Assembly: GCA_963617485.1 (NCBI GenBank)
Contig: CAVEPA010000001.1
Coordinates: forward strand, 124,001-188,000
DNA from: UBA1757 sp963617485
Lineage (GTDB): Bacteria > Bacteroidota > Bacteroidia > Bacteroidales > UBA1402
Direction of reading: 5' to 3'
DNA: 64,000 nucleotides
A model generated the notes under the pieces. The model saw nothing but the letters and a program-made list of their open reading frames with translations. It searched no databases and was not told where the DNA came from. Of this stretch, positions 61,235 to 64,000 are shown in pieces; positions within the stretch are counted from its first letter, which is position 1; each line of letters begins with the position of its first letter. The translations under genes were made by a program, and so were the position numbers.

Positions 61235-61726
61235 TTACTCGGCAGCGGGAGTTTCGGCCGATTCGGCAGCAGGGGCTTCAGCCACTACTTCGGCAGCTTC
61301 GGCTTTCTTCTTGGCAGAAGAACGACGGGTGCGTGCCTTCTTTTCCTGCTTCTCTTTCATCATGTTTTCATCGAAGTCTACCAACTCGATGAAGCACATC
61401 TGGGCATTGTCACCCAAACGGAAACCGGTCTTGATGATACGGGTGTAACCGCCGGGACGGTCGCCAACTTTCTGGGCAACGACTTGGAACAGTTCGGTAA
61501 CGGCCTCTTTGTTCTGCAGAGTCTTGAACACCAAACGACGTGAAGCCGTGGTATCTTCCTTGGCAATCGTAATCAGGGGTTCAACTTCCATTCTCAAAGC
61601 CTTGGCCTTGGCAAGCGTGGTAAAAATGCGCTTGTGCATAATCAACGAGGCTGACATATTAGACAGCATCGCATGTCTATGTGCGGCCTGACGGCCCAGG
61701 TGATTAAATTTCTTATTGTGTCTCAT
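61235..61726 (-). CDS. rplQ: 50S ribosomal protein L17
   Basis: A 163-residue protein beginning MRHNKKFNHLGRQAAHRHAMLSNMSASLI, the L17 signature. The globular part covers about 1-120. A charged, Ala/Glu-rich tail (about 125-163) extends it beyond the roughly 120 residues of many bacteria, as is common in Bacteroidota. It lines the exit-tunnel side of the large subunit. It is the last gene of the operon with rpoA. Confidence 0.96.
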   Translation of the reverse strand: MRHNKKFNHLGRQAAHRHAMLSNMSASLIMHKRIFTTLAKAKALRMEVEPLITIAKEDTTASRRLVFKTLQNKEAVTELFQVVAQKVGDRPGGYTRIIKTGFRLGDNAQMCFIELVDFDENMMKEKQEKKARTRRSSAKKKAEAAEVVAEAPAAESAETPAAE

Positions 61727-61730
61727 TGTC

Positions 61731-62723
61731 TTATTCTTTATCTAATTTATACTTGGAGATGTCCATACCGAACGAGAGGTTCATTCTAGTCAGGAGGTCT
61801 TCCAATTCAGTGAGTGACTTTTTACCGAAGTTGCGGAACTTCAACAAATCGGTTTTCTGCAGTACAGCCAGCTGGCCCAAAGTGTCGACGTTGGCAGCCT
61901 TCAAGCAGTTGAGGGCGCGGACAGAGAGGTCCATATCAGACAGTTTGGATTTCAGCAATTGGCGCATATGCAGTACTTCCTCATCGAATTCTTCTGCACC
62001 CTCAGACTCAGTAGCATCCAGGGTAATCTTCTCGTCAGAGAACAGCATGAAATGATAAATCAAAATCTTGGCAGCCTCTTTGAGCGTATCCTTGGGATGG
62101 ATAGAGCCGTCGGTCTCGATTTCAAGCACCAGCTTCTCGTAGTCGGTCTTCTGTTCTACACGGAAATTTTCAACGGTATATTTCACGTTCTTGATAGGCG
62201 TATAGATAGAGTCGATTGCGATGGTGTAGATATCGGGATCCACCAGTTCCTGTTCGTCGGCGGGCACGTAACCGCGGCCCTTGTTCACCGTGAGCTGAAG
62301 GTTGAAGGCAGTACCCTTCTCCATGGAGCAAATCTTCAAATCGGGGTTCAAGACTTCGAAATTGCTGAAAGCCTTACCCAAATCGCCGGCGGTAAGTTCC
62401 TCGATACCGGAAACTTTAACGACAGCCTTTTCGGCATCTGCATCTTCGACGATACGTTTGAAACGGACCTGTTTGAGATTCAAAATAATGTTGGTAACAT
62501 CTTCGCGTACACCTTTGATGGTACCAAATTCATGAGTGACACCCTCGATACGCATCGAGTTGATGGCATATCCTTCGAGCGATGAAAGCAGGATACGGCG
62601 CAGGGCGTTACCGATGGTAATACCGAAGCCGGGTTCCAAAGGACGGAATTCGAACTTGCCGAACCTGTCCGTTGCTTCCAGCATAATGACCTTTTCAGGT
62701 TTTTGAAATGCTAATATTGCCAT
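61731..62723 (-). CDS. rpoA: RNA polymerase alpha subunit
   Basis: A 330-residue alpha subunit. The N-terminal assembly domain has FEFRPLEPGFGITIGNALRRILLSSLEGYAI (about 25-55) and EEFDEEVLHMRQLLKSKLSD at the linker. The C-terminal DNA/activator-binding domain shows LGQLAVLQKTDLLKFRNFGKKSLTELEDLL (about 282-311). It lies 4 bases upstream of rplQ and 14 bases downstream of rpsD, the normal Bacteroidota order. Confidence 0.96.
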   Translation of the reverse strand: MAILAFQKPEKVIMLEATDRFGKFEFRPLEPGFGITIGNALRRILLSSLEGYAINSMRIEGVTHEFGTIKGVREDVTNIILNLKQVRFKRIVEDADAEKAVVKVSGIEELTAGDLGKAFSNFEVLNPDLKICSMEKGTAFNLQLTVNKGRGYVPADEQELVDPDIYTIAIDSIYTPIKNVKYTVENFRVEQKTDYEKLVLEIETDGSIHPKDTLKEAAKILIYHFMLFSDEKITLDATESEGAEEFDEEVLHMRQLLKSKLSDMDLSVRALNCLKAANVDTLGQLAVLQKTDLLKFRNFGKKSLTELEDLLTRMNLSFGMDISKYKLDKE

Positions 62724-62737
62724 AAGCTCAAGTATTA

Positions 62738-63343
62738 TTATTTTGAATACAATTCGACGATCAACTGTTCCTTGATGTTTTCAGGAATGTCAGCTCTTTC
62801 GGGGATGTGAAGGTATTTACCTGATTTTGAAGCGGCGTCGAATTCCAACCAAGGATATTTAGCGTGGTTGAAACCAGACAATGAGTTTTCAATGACTTCG
62901 AGTGCTTTGGAACGTTCGCGTACGCCTACCACCTGACCGGGCTTTACAATGATGGAAGGGATGTTGGCAACCTTACCATCCAATACGATATGGCGGTGTG
63001 AAACCAATTGACGGGCGGCATCACGCGTGGGAGCTATACCCAAACGGTATACGATGTTGTCCAAACGAGACTCGAGAAGTTGCAACAGAACTTCACCGGT
63101 GATACCCTTGGTGCGCTGAGCGCGTTCGAAAGTAAGACGGAATTGTCTTTCCAAAACACCATAGGTATATTTGGCTTTCTGCTTTTCGCGCAGCTGAGTA
63201 CCGTATTCAGAACTTTTCTTCTTGCGGGTATTTCCTTGGAAGCCAGGAGCATAATTTTTCTTGCTCAACACTTTGTCGGCACCATAGATGGGTTCACCGA
63301 ATTTACGAGCAATTCTACTTTTAGGGCCGGTATATCTTGCCAT
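62738..63343 (-). CDS. rpsD: 30S ribosomal protein S4
   Basis: A 201-residue S4 with MARYTGPKSRIARKFGEPIYG at the start. The S4 RNA-binding domain is in LESRLDNIVYRLGIAPTRDAARQLVSHRHIVLDGK (about 90-124). It nucleates assembly of the small subunit. It is in the same operon as rpsK and rpoA, with 30 bases between it and rpsK. Confidence 0.96.
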   Translation of the reverse strand: MARYTGPKSRIARKFGEPIYGADKVLSKKNYAPGFQGNTRKKKSSEYGTQLREKQKAKYTYGVLERQFRLTFERAQRTKGITGEVLLQLLESRLDNIVYRLGIAPTRDAARQLVSHRHIVLDGKVANIPSIIVKPGQVVGVRERSKALEVIENSLSGFNHAKYPWLEFDAASKSGKYLHIPERADIPENIKEQLIVELYSK

Positions 63344-63373
63344 TTTTTTCTTCTTTAAAAATTAAACAAAAAA

Positions 63374-63763
63374 CTATACGCGTCTTCTCTTGGGAGGACG
63401 GCAACCATTGTGTGGAAGTGGCGTAACGTCGATGATTTCCATCACTTCAATGCCGGCACCATGAATAGTACGAACAGCCGATTCGCGGCCGTTGCCAGGA
63501 CCCTTAACATACGCCTTGACTTTTCTCAAGCCAAGGTCATAGGCGACCTTCGCACAATCCTGAGCAGCCATCTGAGCTGCATAAGGAGTATTCTTTTTCG
63601 AACCTCTGAATCCCATTTTACCAGCCGACGACCAAGAGATAATCTGACCGTTGGAGTTGGCAAGAGAAACAATAATGTTGTTAAAAGACGAATGAATGTG
63701 CGCTTGTCCGATTGCGTCAACTTTGACGTTTCTTTTCTTAGCTGCAACTTGCTTTTTTGCCAT
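63374..63763 (-). CDS. rpsK: 30S ribosomal protein S11
   Basis: A 129-residue S11, full length. The conserved GQAHIHSSFNNIIVSLANSNG (about 18-38), SSAGKMGFRGSKKNTPYAAQMAA and the C-terminal DVTPLPHNGCRPPKRRRV are intact. It sits on the platform of the small subunit. It lies between rpsM and rpsD. Confidence 0.96.
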   Translation of the reverse strand: MAKKQVAAKKRNVKVDAIGQAHIHSSFNNIIVSLANSNGQIISWSSAGKMGFRGSKKNTPYAAQMAAQDCAKVAYDLGLRKVKAYVKGPGNGRESAVRTIHGAGIEVMEIIDVTPLPHNGCRPPKRRRV

Positions 63764-63814
63764 TGTTCTTAATTTATTTAAGTCTAAAAATTTACTTAGT
63801 CAAGACTTTATGCC

Positions 63815-64000
63815 TTACTTGGTTGCCTTCTTTTTGTTAGCAACAGTCTTCTTCTTACCCTTACGTGTACGGGCGTTGTTTTTGGTGCTCTGACCTCTGA
63901 CGGGCAAACCAAGGCGGTGACGGATACCACGATAGCAACCGATATCCATCAGTCGTTTGATGTTCAATTGGATTTCGGAACGCAAATCACCTTCAACCTT
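63815..64000 (-). CDS. rpsM: 30S ribosomal protein S13 (C-terminal part, cut by window edge)
   Basis: The last 62 codons of S13 are visible, ending with TAA at 63817-63815. The final residues GLPVRGQSTKNNARTRKGKK and a Lys-rich tail match the S13 signature, preceded by the HRLG region. The start lies beyond 64000. The gene continues the ribosomal operon. Confidence 0.95.
   Translation of the reverse strand, partial: KVEGDLRSEIQLNIKRLMDIGCYRGIRHRLGLPVRGQSTKNNARTRKGKKKTVANKKKATK

Noticed and set aside
1..64000. CRISPR array, insertion sequence or prophage
   Set aside because: No regularly spaced repeats, transposase, integrase or phage genes were seen.

Overview
The window looks like chromosome from a member of the Bacteroidales (Bacteroidota) with roughly balanced base composition. 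The evidence is: promoters of the Bacteroidota type (TTTG, about 19 bases, TAnnTTTG); type IX secretion genes (a PorX-type regulator, a PorW/SprE-type lipoprotein and a secreted lyase with a C-terminal sorting domain); TonB-dependent receptors with the carboxypeptidase-regulatory N-terminal domain; a sodium-pumping methylmalonyl-CoA decarboxylase operon; and an M64 peptidase. The genus cannot be fixed from the sequence.

Layout. 1-2.6 kb: a lyase of the DapA/NanA superfamily with its sodium:solute symporter. 2.6-7.5 kb: methylmalonyl-CoA epimerase and decarboxylase subunits, with an unusual carrier protein that has two biotinyl domains. 7.5-14.1 kb: a coiled-coil membrane protein, a large macroglobulin-like protein, a TonB-dependent receptor and a beta-propeller lipoprotein, an arrangement like BtuB/BtuG. 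14.1-21.9 kb: a carbohydrate locus (PL9-like lyase, esterase, MATE transporter, GH3). 22-23.1 kb: a Fur/PerR regulator with a reverse rubrerythrin. 23.1-28.3 kb: PorW, a small membrane protein, AroA, RuvC. 28.4-31 kb: two tRNAs, gene remnants and an M64 peptidase. 30.6-46.9 kb: housekeeping genes (tsaE, porX, trxA, dnaE, ansA, psd-pssA, tadA, yraN, birA, pyrH, frr, rsgA, a glycosyltransferase, maf, kdsC, a Rossmann protein, a nitroreductase). 57.3-61.1 kb: exonuclease III, a sensor kinase and an AspT-type transporter. 61.2-64 kb: rplQ-rpoA-rpsD-rpsK-rpsM.

The most striking locus is 49.6-57.1 kb: a complete-looking ribosomal peptide cluster of the streptolysin S (thiazole/oxazole-modified) type. 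A 60-residue precursor with a Cys-Ser core behind LPGA has its own strong promoter and is followed by a hairpin. Then come a SagC-like leader-binding protein, a YcaO cyclodehydratase ending in PHPFP, a secreted helical-repeat protein, a SagB-type dehydrogenase, a PqqD-like/M50 membrane protease and a TonB-dependent receptor. No ABC exporter is seen. The product could be a toxin or, given the receptor, a metal-binding compound.

A second unexplained pattern is a set of long perfect inverted repeats inside protein-coding genes (arms 12-21 bp, small loops) in aroA, birA, porW and two TonB receptors. In several cases one arm encodes the conserved family sequence and the other arm is an inverted copy lying in extra residues. 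In addition, a 27-base element is identical in aroA and birA but read in different frames. Together these suggest palindrome-creating insertions tolerated in frame.
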